From the NCBI GenBank assembly GCA_017303805.1, contig JAFLBQ010000008.1, forward strand, positions 186,001 through 250,000: a DNA stretch of 64,000 nucleotides. Reading direction: 5' to 3'. Shown piece by piece: positions 1 to 9,029 of this stretch. Position numbers and translations under genes: made by a program. The notes under the pieces were generated by a model. It was not told where the DNA came from and did not search any database. It saw only the letters and a program-made list of their open reading frames with translations. Every line of letters begins with the position of its first letter. Positions within the stretch are counted from its first letter, which is position 1. The DNA comes from Cytophagales bacterium (GTDB lineage: Bacteria; Bacteroidota; Bacteroidia; Cytophagales; Cyclobacteriaceae).

Positions 1-513
1 GGGTTGGATAGCAGCTTATATAAAAGTTTATACGATTTCATTTTACTGCCCGATGCGCGGGTTAGTTCTTATTCGCAACTGCAACCTGCAACCAACTTCA
101 AAACGGTTGAACCCGCAGATATTAACACGGCCGACACCACACAACTAAAAAAAATCTACGGCATTGGTAGCAAACTAAGCGCCCGTATTGTAAACTATCG
201 AAGCAGATTGGGCGGCTTTGTTTCTATGACTCAACTCAATGAAGTGTATGGATTAAATCCCGAACTGGTTAACCGAATTGCTGAAAAGTTTACGGTAAAG
301 CCTGCTTTTGAACCTTTAAAAATTAATCTCAACTGTGCCTCGGAACAAGAACTGCGACAACACCCGTATATTTCGGGCTCTTTGGCGAAAGCCATTGCAA
401 CCTATCGCTTTCAGCACGGTGATTTTGAGCACCCCGAAGGACTTTTGAAAATAGTAGTGGCCGATAGTTCGTTTTATAAAAAAATCATACCTTATCTTTC
501 ATTAAATCCATAA
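1..513 (+). CDS. Helix-hairpin-helix (ComEA-like) protein, 5' end outside window
   Basis: The reading frame is open to the left edge, so this is the C-terminal part of a longer protein; the in-frame TTG at position 4 is probably not the real start. Two helix-hairpin-helix units are visible. The first reads INTADTTQLKKIYGIGSKL and continues to a second hairpin near NEVYGL; the second starts INLNCASEQELRQHPYISG. These resemble the ComEA/DUF655 type of DNA-binding hairpins (family knowledge). The stop codon is followed after a single base by the GTG of the helicase gene, which suggests one transcript. The role is unknown; DNA binding in competence or repair is an inference from the domain only. 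Confidence 0.75.
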   Translation, partial: GLDSSLYKSLYDFILLPDARVSSYSQLQPATNFKTVEPADINTADTTQLKKIYGIGSKLSARIVNYRSRLGGFVSMTQLNEVYGLNPELVNRIAEKFTVKPAFEPLKINLNCASEQELRQHPYISGSLAKAIATYRFQHGDFEHPEGLLKIVVADSSFYKKIIPYLSLNP

Positions 514-514
514 C

Positions 515-3500
515 GTGGCACTGGGCAATACTCAAAAGTTACTCACAACCTTCTTAAGGCGACTCACTAATTTATCTGGTAATAACCGGTCGTTGTTTTT
601 GGCACGGCTAACGGCCGATCAGTTTATAGATGTACAAGAGTTAAGTCAACTCAATGGTGAAGGTGCTTTTACGATCATTGAATCACTCATTAAAGAAAGA
701 CCGCACACTATTTGCCCGCTGCTGGACACCCGCATGGAGGCTGCTAACGAAGCGAGTAAAAAGCTAAAGAAGTTACAGCGAATTGACTCACTTATCTTTG
801 AAGAACGTGGCTCAAGGGATTTGCACGTAGGCTGGCCCATTGTACAAGGCAAGTTTAAAGATGGAACGCTGGTGCGATGCCCCCTGTTGTTTTTTCCGGT
901 AACTCTGAGTGTTCACAAAAATCAGTGGCACCTGGAACCGCGCGAAGATGCCGGCATTGGTTTTAATAAATCGTTTCTACTGGCGTATGCACATTACAAC
1001 CAGGTAAAACCAAGCGAAGCCTTACTGGACGAAACCTTTGAAGAAGTAGATCGCGACAGCACCGCATTCCGCACAGCCGTGTATCAACTGCTTCAAAAAA
1101 ATAATCTTGAAATTCATTTTAATCCAGACAATTACCGCGATGAACTGACTCCCTTTGTAAGTTTGAAACGCGAAGCTTTTGCGGAGGGCTTAAAGAATGG
1201 TGAGCTTAAACTTTTTCCAAAGGCGGTACTGGGTATTTTCCCACAAGCCGGGTCGTTTCTTGTGCCCGACTACCTGCACCTGCTTGAACAAGAAACCGTG
1301 CCCGATCTGGAAACACTTTTCGAAGTGCGATCGGCAAAGCAATCAACAACCAATTTTATTAATCAGGTAAAGGAAGAAAAAACGCACTTTATTTTTTCGG
1401 CCGACATCTGGCAAGAGAATGCATTAAAAGCTGCTAAGCTCGGTAACTCACTTGTAATACAAGGGCCACCCGGCACTGGTAAATCGCAATTGATTTGCAA
1501 CTTAGTAGCCGATGCCTTAGCCACCGGAAAGCGCGTGCTGGTAGTTTGCCAAAAACGGGCGGCATTAGATGTAGTGTACCAACGGCTGCAAAGTAAACAG
1601 CTAACCGATTTTGCAGCTTTGATTCATGATTTTAAAAACGATCGGAAAGAAATCTATGAGAAGATTGCCCGGCAGATAAACCGGGTGGATGATTACAAAT
1701 CCAGAAACGGCAGTGTTGATGCCATTAACCTGGAACGGAAATTTCAGCAGATCAGTCATCGGATAGATCAGATAACAGACGAACTGGAAACTTTCAGGCA
1801 GGCCTTATTTGATACTACCGTTTGTGGCACTGCTATAAAAGAACTCTATCTGCAATCGAACCCGGCCCAAGATGCCATTAACCTGAAGCAGGAGTTTTCC
1901 ACCTTTCGGTTTGATAACCTTAACCCGTTTTTACGCAAGTTAACCACGTATGTACACTATGCACAAAACCTGCAACGCGAGGGCTACCCCTGGAAAGACC
2001 GCAAGTCTTTTAAAAATCTGCAGGCAAGTGATGAGGCTACGCTTAGAAAAACCATTCAGGAAGTGAGCACACGTTTTCAGCAACTCAATGAAAACCTGGT
2101 AACTCAATTGGCCATTCGGTTAGATTGGGAACAATACGAAGCCTTTAGCGAGAAACAACAACAAGTACAGGAAATCAAAACTTTGTTGCAACACGATGCC
2201 ACCTACCTGTACTTTCAAAGCATGATGCTGGAAGAAGATCAGGAAACCAGTTCGTTGTGGCTATCGAATGTAGAAAAAAACCTGATGAGCTGTTTTGAAA
2301 ACGATGGCCCCGAAGTTTCAACGTCATCGGCCCAGTTGGGCAACTTGCAAAAAGCCTTGCACCGAAGCATGAGAGCACGCAAAGGACTAATCGGATTAAT
2401 CCGTTGGGAATTATTCTCGAAAGACAAATTTCTGATTAAGCGTGTATTGGTGCAGAATTCGTTGGAGAGCAACAAAGAAGGTTTTTTAAAACTGGAGCGC
2501 AAACTGGATAACCGGCTAAACCTGGAACACACCCTTTCTAAATTAAAAGCAAAGGTTTGGCTAAAGCAAGTGCCCGAAGTATTACATCAACTAGATTTTA
2601 AAAAATGGTTTGCCGATCAGCACTTTGCATTGCAAGCAAAATTGCTCTTCGCACAAATACGCGGGTTAAAAAACATAATCGATCCGCAAGCCTTTACACT
2701 TACCGAGTTTTCGACCCGGCTTGGGACCCTGTTTGAATTACTGGGCCCTGTTCCGGAACTTAAACACCGCTGGAGCGAATATCTTACAACCACGCAGATT
2801 AATTTAATAACTACGCAACCGTGGTTTGTACAACAATTAACAGAAACATTAAAGGCCGACTTCGATTCGCTTTGTGAATTTGACCGGTTGGCAGAATCGC
2901 TAAGCGCTACGGAAAGAGATGTGGTGAATAAATTATTCGACCTGCACCCGGCCTGGGACGAGTACCAAATGAAGTCTCTATTTTTAAATAGCCTTGCCCT
3001 GGCCTGGATAGATCATTTGGAAGCGCGTAGCCCGGAGTTGCGCATGGTGTCGTCTGGAAAAATTACGCTACTCGAAAACGAATTGCGCGAACTGATAACA
3101 GAGAAACAACATCTGTGCGAGGAGATGGTATTGTTGCGGGTAAGAGAAAAGGTAATTGATAACCTGAAAGTGAACCGCCTGGATAACCGGGTAAGCTATC
3201 GCGACTTGTTGCACCAGGTAACTAAGAAAAAGCGCATTTGGCCGGTGCGCAAATTGGCAGCCACCTTCGAAGAAGAAATTTTTAAAATAATGCCGTGCTG
3301 GCTGGCCTCGCCCGAATCGGTATCGGCCATTTTTCCAATGCACGAAATTTTTGACCTCGTAATTTTTGACGAAGCCTCGCAATGCTTTGCCGAGCGGGGT
3401 ATTCCGGCTCTGTACCGCGGCAAACAACTATTGGTAGCGGGCGACTCCAAACAATTACGCCCGGGCGACTTTTACCAATCGCGCTGGGCAGAAGACGAGG

Positions 3501-4510
3501 ATGGTTTTCCGGAAACAGAAATTGATTCGTTGCTCGATTTATGTAACCGCTACCTTACCGCACTTTCGTTGAAAGGACATTATAGAAGCAAAACCCTTCC
3601 GTTAATCGAGTTTTCGAACCGGCATTTTTACGAAGGGAGTTTACAACTACTGCCACACCGGCAGGCCATGCTTGCAAGCGAGCCCAGCCTGATGTACGAT
3701 AACATTAACGGTTCGTGGCTTAACAACACCAACCCGCAGGAAGCCGAAAAAGTAGTAGCCCATGTAAGTAAAGTTTTAAAAGACCAACCCGACAAAACAA
3801 TTGGTGTAATTACATTTAATGCCCCGCAGCAAAACCTTATTCTCGATTTGATCGAAGATGCCTTTAACACTATTCCGCCTAACCTCTTTGTAAAAAATAT
3901 CGAGAATGTGCAGGGCGATGAATGTGATATTGTTGTGTTTTCAATTGGCTATGCACCTGCCAAAAATAACCGGGTAGCAGCTCAATTTGGTAGCCTTAAC
4001 CTGGCCGGGGGCGAAAATCGCCTGAACGTGGCCGTAAGCCGGGCGCGTGAAAAAATTATTGTGGTTTGCAGCTTTATGCCAGAGCAATTGCAAGTAGAGG
4101 AAACACTTCATCCGGGGCCCAAACTTTTAAAAGCTTACCTGGAGTATGCGTGGCAGGTTTCTACCAGCACCTTTGCAGTAAGCCCACCGCAAGCAGGTGC
4201 GCGAGCTAACAGCATTCGGCTTACAGAAGAAATTAAGAAACGGGCTGGCCATAAATGGCCGGAGTTTGGCCTGGAAGAACACGCGGTTCCATTTCACGAC
4301 TTAACTGTAACAAAAAACGAGTTGGCAATTGGCGCCATCTTAACTGATGATGCCCACTACGTTACCAGCCTGAGTGCGCGTGCCGACCATGCCCTTACCC
4401 CTTTGCTGCTGGATTTAAAAGCGTGGCCATTTTTGCGGGTGTATAGCCGCAACTACTGGCAAGACCCCGACAAGTTTATGAACGAGATCGGTAAGTTTAT
4501 GAATCAGTAA
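515..4510 (+). CDS. Superfamily 1 (UPF1/DNA2-like) helicase with degenerate nuclease-like C-terminus
   Basis: This is a 1331-residue protein. The N-terminus (LTNLSGNNRSLFLARL) resembles DUF4011, which often precedes this helicase type. Walker A GPPGTGKS lies near residue 316, Walker B with DEAS near 951, GDSKQLRPGDF near 977, and the motif VAVSRAREK near 1172, giving a split AAA_11/AAA_12 helicase with a long helical insertion. The last 100 residues (SLSARADHALTPLLLDL, then VYSRNYWQDP) align by eye with the MTES_1575/DUF559 endonuclease fold that often ends these helicases, but the usual GIECDG active-site strand reads GAILTDD, so nuclease activity is doubtful. The GTG start lies 1 nt after the preceding stop. 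It probably acts on nucleic acids in repair or defence; the exact role is not known. Confidence 0.85.
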   Translation: MALGNTQKLLTTFLRRLTNLSGNNRSLFLARLTADQFIDVQELSQLNGEGAFTIIESLIKERPHTICPLLDTRMEAANEASKKLKKLQRIDSLIFEERGSRDLHVGWPIVQGKFKDGTLVRCPLLFFPVTLSVHKNQWHLEPREDAGIGFNKSFLLAYAHYNQVKPSEALLDETFEEVDRDSTAFRTAVYQLLQKNNLEIHFNPDNYRDELTPFVSLKREAFAEGLKNGELKLFPKAVLGIFPQAGSFLVPDYLHLLEQETVPDLETLFEVRSAKQSTTNFINQVKEEKTHFIFSADIWQENALKAAKLGNSLVIQGPPGTGKSQLICNLVADALATGKRVLVVCQKRAALDVVYQRLQSKQLTDFAALIHDFKNDRKEIYEKIARQINRVDDYKSRNGSVDAINLERKFQQISHRIDQITDELETFRQALFDTTVCGTAIKELYLQSNPAQDAINLKQEFSTFRFDNLNPFLRKLTTYVHYAQNLQREGYPWKDRKSFKNLQASDEATLRKTIQEVSTRFQQLNENLVTQLAIRLDWEQYEAFSEKQQQVQEIKTLLQHDATYLYFQSMMLEEDQETSSLWLSNVEKNLMSCFENDGPEVSTSSAQLGNLQKALHRSMRARKGLIGLIRWELFSKDKFLIKRVLVQNSLESNKEGFLKLERKLDNRLNLEHTLSKLKAKVWLKQVPEVLHQLDFKKWFADQHFALQAKLLFAQIRGLKNIIDPQAFTLTEFSTRLGTLFELLGPVPELKHRWSEYLTTTQINLITTQPWFVQQLTETLKADFDSLCEFDRLAESLSATERDVVNKLFDLHPAWDEYQMKSLFLNSLALAWIDHLEARSPELRMVSSGKITLLENELRELITEKQHLCEEMVLLRVREKVIDNLKVNRLDNRVSYRDLLHQVTKKKRIWPVRKLAATFEEEIFKIMPCWLASPESVSAIFPMHEIFDLVIFDEASQCFAERGIPALYRGKQLLVAGDSKQLRPGDFYQSRWAEDEDGFPETEIDSLLDLCNRYLTALSLKGHYRSKTLPLIEFSNRHFYEGSLQLLPHRQAMLASEPSLMYDNINGSWLNNTNPQEAEKVVAHVSKVLKDQPDKTIGVITFNAPQQNLILDLIEDAFNTIPPNLFVKNIENVQGDECDIVVFSIGYAPAKNNRVAAQFGSLNLAGGENRLNVAVSRAREKIIVVCSFMPEQLQVEETLHPGPKLLKAYLEYAWQVSTSTFAVSPPQAGARANSIRLTEEIKKRAGHKWPEFGLEEHAVPFHDLTVTKNELAIGAILTDDAHYVTSLSARADHALTPLLLDLKAWPFLRVYSRNYWQDPDKFMNEIGKFMNQ

Positions 4511-4514
4511 CGCA

Positions 4515-5954
4515 TTACTCACGGTAATTCAAAGCCGGTGGCCTGTCGCCAATCAACGCTTCGTATTTAAAGTTAGCGCCCGTAGCGGTGCGAAATTCTT
4601 TCCACGCATTTTCAATCAACACCGGGTTATTGATTACATCCACAATACTTAACGCCAACGTTTTTGCAGCCATCAACATACCTTTATGGCCAATGGAAGT
4701 ACCGCCTGCGGCAACAGCCTGCCAACTGTGAGCAGCCGTGCCCGGCACCCATGTAGCAGTAGATAAGCCTGCAGTTGGTACAACCCAACTTACATCGCCT
4801 ACATCGGTTGAACCAAAGCCGGCACCCGGCAAAATTTTAAATTCACTAATCTCGTTGGTACTTGCCAGCGCAGGCGCGTTGGTAAAAGTCTTTTGAATTT
4901 TCTCTGCAAATACTTTTTCCGAATCGGAATAAGTATATCCACCCACCAGGCGCAGGTTCGTATCCACTACACGGGCCAACGCCTCGTTGGGGAGTAAATC
5001 GTACACACCACCCGTTATTTCCCAATCAACTTTTGTATCGGTGCCTAACGCAGCGCCTTGTGCCGCGCGGGTTACCCGCTCCCAAACTTCTTTAACCATA
5101 TCGCGCTTGGGGTGGCGCACGTAATAATAAACTTCTGCAAATGCGGGCACCACATTCGGGGCCTCGCCACCGCGGGTTATTACATAATGTATTCTCGTTT
5201 CAGACGAAACATGTTCACGCATCATATTCACCATATCGTTCATGGCTTCTACGCCATCCAATGCGGAACGGCCACGCTCCGGAGCGGCTGCAGCATGCGA
5301 GGCAATACCGGTAAACCGGAACTTGCCACTTTTATTAGCCAACGAACTGCGCGCACCGGCATTGTTTTGAGCACCCGGGTGCCAATGAAAAACAACGTCC
5401 ACATCTTTAAATAATCCTTCGCGCACCATGTACACTTTTCCAGAGCCACCCTCCTCAGCCGGAGTTCCATAAAAGCGAATGGTGCCTTGAATTTTATTTG
5501 TCGCCATCCAGTTTTTAACGGCTATGGCTGCTGCCGATGAAGCGGTACCAAACAAATGATGGCCACAGGCATGACCGGCAGGTCTGCCGGGCACCTGCTT
5601 TAACTCCGGTGTGGCATCTTGCGATACTCCGGGCAAAGCATCGAACTCACCCAAAATACCTATTACCGGCTTGCCCGAACCATACGTAGCCACAAAGGCA
5701 GTGGGTATGCCGGCAACGCCCGCCTCCACTTTAAAGCCTGCTTGCTTCAGCGTTTCCTGCAATAGAGCCGAACTCTTTACTTCCTGGTAGCCTACTTCTG
5801 CAAATTCCCAGATTTGATGCGCAATGCCGGAGTACTTATCAAAGTCGGCATCGAGCGATTTGATAATTTCTTGCTGGGCTTTTGGATCTGATTTTTTCTT
5901 TTGGGCTACAGCCGAACCGGCTATTAAAAGCAGGGCAATGCATAGGTACTTCAT
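4515..5954 (-). CDS. Secreted M20 family amidohydrolase (AbgB-like)
   Basis: 479 residues with a cleavable signal peptide (MKYLCIALLLIAGSAVAQ), so it is exported. It carries the M20D/AbgB pattern: GEFDALPG, HACGHHLFG, a Glu pair in PAEEGGSGK, and HWHPGA, which supply the metal ligands and catalytic Glu in this family. AbgB-type enzymes hydrolyse p-aminobenzoyl-glutamate; other members hydrolyse N-acyl amino acids or dipeptides. The signal peptide suggests a periplasmic or surface scavenging role, and the substrate cannot be read from sequence. The gene converges on the helicase gene with a 4-nt gap and stands alone. Confidence 0.87.
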   Translation of the reverse strand: MKYLCIALLLIAGSAVAQKKKSDPKAQQEIIKSLDADFDKYSGIAHQIWEFAEVGYQEVKSSALLQETLKQAGFKVEAGVAGIPTAFVATYGSGKPVIGILGEFDALPGVSQDATPELKQVPGRPAGHACGHHLFGTASSAAAIAVKNWMATNKIQGTIRFYGTPAEEGGSGKVYMVREGLFKDVDVVFHWHPGAQNNAGARSSLANKSGKFRFTGIASHAAAAPERGRSALDGVEAMNDMVNMMREHVSSETRIHYVITRGGEAPNVVPAFAEVYYYVRHPKRDMVKEVWERVTRAAQGAALGTDTKVDWEITGGVYDLLPNEALARVVDTNLRLVGGYTYSDSEKVFAEKIQKTFTNAPALASTNEISEFKILPGAGFGSTDVGDVSWVVPTAGLSTATWVPGTAAHSWQAVAAGGTSIGHKGMLMAAKTLALSIVDVINNPVLIENAWKEFRTATGANFKYEALIGDRPPALNYRE

Positions 5955-5990
5955 AACAACAGGAGTTTAGGTTGAAGTAAATGTATTGAA

Positions 5991-6010
5991 AACCGTAAAG
6001 ACGCGAAGTT
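5991..6010. repeat. Possible dispersed intergenic element
   Basis: The 20 bases starting AACCGTAAAGACGCG resemble the short 'CGCAAAGACGCGAAG' strings I recall from intergenic regions of several bacterial genomes. It lies just upstream of the M20 gene. Only one copy is in the window, so repetition is not shown here. Confidence 0.3.
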
Positions 6011-6039
6011 GAATTTTATAAAAGGTTTAAAGAAAGGAT

Positions 6040-6068
6040 AAAAAAAACGCTGCCGGAGCCCGGCAGCG
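6040..6068 (-). terminator. Rho-independent terminator of amt
   Basis: On the minus strand there is a perfect 9-bp stem (CGCTGCCGG / CCGGCAGCG) with a 3-nt loop followed by eight T residues. It starts about 20 nt after the amt stop codon and points in the same direction. Confidence 0.92.
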
Positions 6069-6088
6069 TGCAAACTTGTTAAGGGTAG

Positions 6089-7396
6089 TTAGCGGGTTGA
6101 AATCTTCATGGTTTCGGCATGCTGGCTTATATCTAACCCGAGTTGTTCGTCTTCGGGCGAAACGCGCAGGCGGGTTATCATTCCGGTAATTTTAAAAATT
6201 ATGTAAGACCCTCCGAATGTAAACACACCCACTATCAGCAAGGCGAGCAAATGGTATTTAATCGTTTCGGTATTGCCATCTACCATGCCTACATCTTTGG
6301 CAAATACGGCTGTAAGAATCATACCAACAATGCCGCCCAGCCCATGGCAAGGAAACACATCCAGTGTATCGTCTAACGAAGTTTTTTGTTTGTAATAAAC
6401 TGCCATGTTGCTAACCAACGCGGCTACAAACCCAATGAAGATACTTTGGCCCAGATTAACAAACCCGGCAGCAGGCGTAATGGCCACCAGGCCCACCACG
6501 GCACCAATGCAGGCACCCATGGCCGAAATTTTTCTTCCCACCAGCGCATCGAACATAACCCAGGTAATCATAGCCGAGGCCGAGGCCATGTTGGTGGTGG
6601 CAAAGGCTTGCACGGCCAACCCGTTGGCTGCTAAAGCCGAACCGGCATTGAAACCAAACCATCCGAACCATAACATGCCGGTGCCCAAAATAATAAATGG
6701 AATGTTGGCCGGCTGATGTTGCTTCTCTTCCCGCTTACCAAGCACATAGGCCCCGGCAAGGGCTGCAAACCCGGCCGACATGTGTACTACGGTGCCTCCG
6801 GCAAAATCCAAAACACCCCACACCCGCAAAAAGCCTTCGGGGTGCCACGTCCAGTGTGCCAGGGGACAATAAATAAGCAATGAAAAGAGGCACATGAAAA
6901 TCAGGTACGAGGTAAACTTTACCCGCTCGGCAAAACTACCCGTAATTAAAGCCGGAGTGATAATGGCAAACTTAAGTTGAAAGAGTGCAAACAAGAGAAA
7001 CGGAAAGGTGGGCGCTAAGGCCGGGTGCGGATTAAGCCCCACATTTTTGAATGCAAAGAAAGTAGTCGGATCGCCAATAATGCCCCCAAGGCTATCGCCA
7101 AAAGCCAAACTAAAACCAACCAGGTACCATAACAAACTAATTACGCCCAGTGCAATAAAACTTTGCAGCATGGTGGAGATTACATTTTTAAAACTAACCA
7201 TGCCCCCATAGAAAAACGAGAGGCCGGGTGTCATAAACAACACAAAGGCAGTTGCCACAATCATCCAGGCTGTGTCGGCCTTGTCAATTGTTTCGGCCTG
7301 GTCGCTGATGGGGTTGCCTGCTTTAAAAAGAACAAGCAGTTGCAGAATGGTAAGGATAGCAAAGATTACAATCCAACGGGTCTTTGGTTTGCTCAT
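6089..7396 (-). CDS. amt: Ammonium transporter (Amt family)
   Basis: About 435 residues from the ATG at 7396, which gives MSKPKTRW; an upstream in-frame ATG at 7459 would add 21 residues with no hydrophobic signal. Around a dozen membrane segments are visible. Amt hallmarks are present: TPGLSFFYGG, FAGGTVVHMSAG and the second conserved pore histidine in VFPCHGLGGIVG. The family conducts ammonium across the inner membrane. No glnK/PII gene is adjacent, although amt-glnK pairs are common. A strong terminator follows, so it is probably monocistronic. The first hydrophobic segment (VIFAILTILQLLVLF) may be a signal-like helix, as in some Amt proteins. Confidence 0.95.
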   Translation of the reverse strand: MSKPKTRWIVIFAILTILQLLVLFKAGNPISDQAETIDKADTAWMIVATAFVLFMTPGLSFFYGGMVSFKNVISTMLQSFIALGVISLLWYLVGFSLAFGDSLGGIIGDPTTFFAFKNVGLNPHPALAPTFPFLLFALFQLKFAIITPALITGSFAERVKFTSYLIFMCLFSLLIYCPLAHWTWHPEGFLRVWGVLDFAGGTVVHMSAGFAALAGAYVLGKREEKQHQPANIPFIILGTGMLWFGWFGFNAGSALAANGLAVQAFATTNMASASAMITWVMFDALVGRKISAMGACIGAVVGLVAITPAAGFVNLGQSIFIGFVAALVSNMAVYYKQKTSLDDTLDVFPCHGLGGIVGMILTAVFAKDVGMVDGNTETIKYHLLALLIVGVFTFGGSYIIFKITGMITRLRVSPEDEQLGLDISQHAETMKISTR

Positions 7397-7512
7397 AGGG
7401 AGGTAGATTTGCACCAAAATAAACCTATAATGGTCTAAATTATACCCTATTGTTATCAAAATATTACAGAAAACGATTTAGATAGGCTAAATTTAACCTA
7501 ACAAGACGTAGT

Positions 7513-8946
7513 TTACTTTGACTTACCCTCCAGTACTTTCTTTTTAAGCTCAATACCGGCTTTACCGCGTGCGCTTAAAATCCATTGAATATCATTCCGG
7601 GTTACTAATGTGGTGGGAACGGTGATTGCCAACGAATCTACCGAAAGGTTGATCTTATTACCTGATTTGCCGCGCGCCACAGCACCTTCTATTAAATGCG
7701 GCAACTCCTGTAACTCGGGTGTAAGGTTATACTTCACCGTATCGGCCAACATGGCTACCAGGTTGTCGTGCAGCATCCAATCGGCTGTGGTAAGCAGAAT
7801 TTCTTCGGTGCTCAGATCATATCGGAACTGCCTTAACCCGATTGCGTGCGTTACAGAATCGAAGTAAGGCAAAGCGCGCAAATATACTTTACCTTTCAGG
7901 GCTCCTTTTACCCGTAGTTCCATTACAAGTTCCTGCCCGCTGCTGTATAGCTCGGCCCGATGCAATTGCAACACATAGGTATTGAAGTTTATGCTCGCTT
8001 TATCCAAATGCCGATTGATAAAACTATTGATCTGATGAAATGAAAGACTTGCCTTTACATACAAATCCAATTCTTCTTGCTGCCCCGGGGCCGTTCGATA
8101 CGGTGGCAAGAGCGCGGGTTCAATAACCGGTGGGCTTTCAAACCAACTGAACACCCGGGCTTTCAACGTGATTAAACCGGCAATCTTGTCGGCATCGCTC
8201 TCAATCCACCGCAAGCTTAACGCTTCGGCTTGCGTTATCAACCCAATTTGCGGCTCCTGTTTTTTTATTACGATGGGCTGATGAATGTCTTTCCAGATTT
8301 TTTGAACCACCTTGCGGCTGTCAAGCATCTCATGCATCAGGCTATCAAATTGATGGGTTAACCGGTCTGCATTTCGATTCAGGTATTTATCGGCAAAGCC
8401 GCGCAAGTTTACATTTACAAAAGCAACCTTAAGTGTTGGTTCCATTTTCCAGATTACCGTATCGAGTTGAGTTGTTGGCTTTAAACCCCAGGCATTGTCT
8501 AATTGCACGTTGGATTTTAACCGTACCACTACTTCGGCTACTACCGGCTTATTGCTAGAGATGCGCACGCCCGCAGCCACTTTGCTAAATTTGAATTCGA
8601 TGCGTAGCGGTACCGCGGCTGTCAGTTGGCCGGGTTGCCAGTTCAGGCGCACCTGGTCAAAGCGCTCCAAGCCCAGGTAAATGCTGTCGCGTTGTTTATC
8701 TCCAACCGGCATCCAACCTTGTTTAAAGGTGCCCGACAGCTTTTTGTTTACCGTAGCTTCCAAATCGCGGAGCGAAAACTCCAGCGGCACACGCAACGTA
8801 GATAGCGGCACCTGTAAGACCGAATCGAGTGTGGACCGCGGTGGTGCCACCGGGCGTACTACCGAAGTGCGTGCATGGTAATACCACACCGCACCACCCA
8901 CGCCCAGCAGCACCATAATACCAAACAGAAAAACTTTGCGCACCAT
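7513..8946 (-). CDS. DUF4403 family protein
   Basis: 477 residues. A single N-terminal hydrophobic segment (VFLFGIMVLLGVGGAVWYY) acts as membrane anchor or uncleaved signal, and the remainder is a beta-rich periplasmic body. The order SLRDLEATVNKKLSG near residue 60, later QPIVIKKQEPQIGL and a C-terminal NDIQWILSARGKA matches DUF4403 proteins, which have a tubular lipid-binding-like fold (family recollection). The function of the family is not established. It is divergent from the amidohydrolase gene at 9030 with an 83-nt shared upstream region. Confidence 0.7.
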   Translation of the reverse strand: MVRKVFLFGIMVLLGVGGAVWYYHARTSVVRPVAPPRSTLDSVLQVPLSTLRVPLEFSLRDLEATVNKKLSGTFKQGWMPVGDKQRDSIYLGLERFDQVRLNWQPGQLTAAVPLRIEFKFSKVAAGVRISSNKPVVAEVVVRLKSNVQLDNAWGLKPTTQLDTVIWKMEPTLKVAFVNVNLRGFADKYLNRNADRLTHQFDSLMHEMLDSRKVVQKIWKDIHQPIVIKKQEPQIGLITQAEALSLRWIESDADKIAGLITLKARVFSWFESPPVIEPALLPPYRTAPGQQEELDLYVKASLSFHQINSFINRHLDKASINFNTYVLQLHRAELYSSGQELVMELRVKGALKGKVYLRALPYFDSVTHAIGLRQFRYDLSTEEILLTTADWMLHDNLVAMLADTVKYNLTPELQELPHLIEGAVARGKSGNKINLSVDSLAITVPTTLVTRNDIQWILSARGKAGIELKKKVLEGKSK

Positions 8947-9029
8947 TCGTAATGCCGGTTAATGTACCAAAAACAAAACACGTAGTTTAACTTGTTGAAA
9001 ATACCTACTTTCCGAAAAAAACCAGCCCC

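Noticed and set aside
7397..7512. Possible promoter TATAAT-like box upstream of amt
   Set aside because: It does not match the Bacteroidota -7 consensus and the TTGATA in front has a 9-nt spacing, too short for a sigma-70 promoter.
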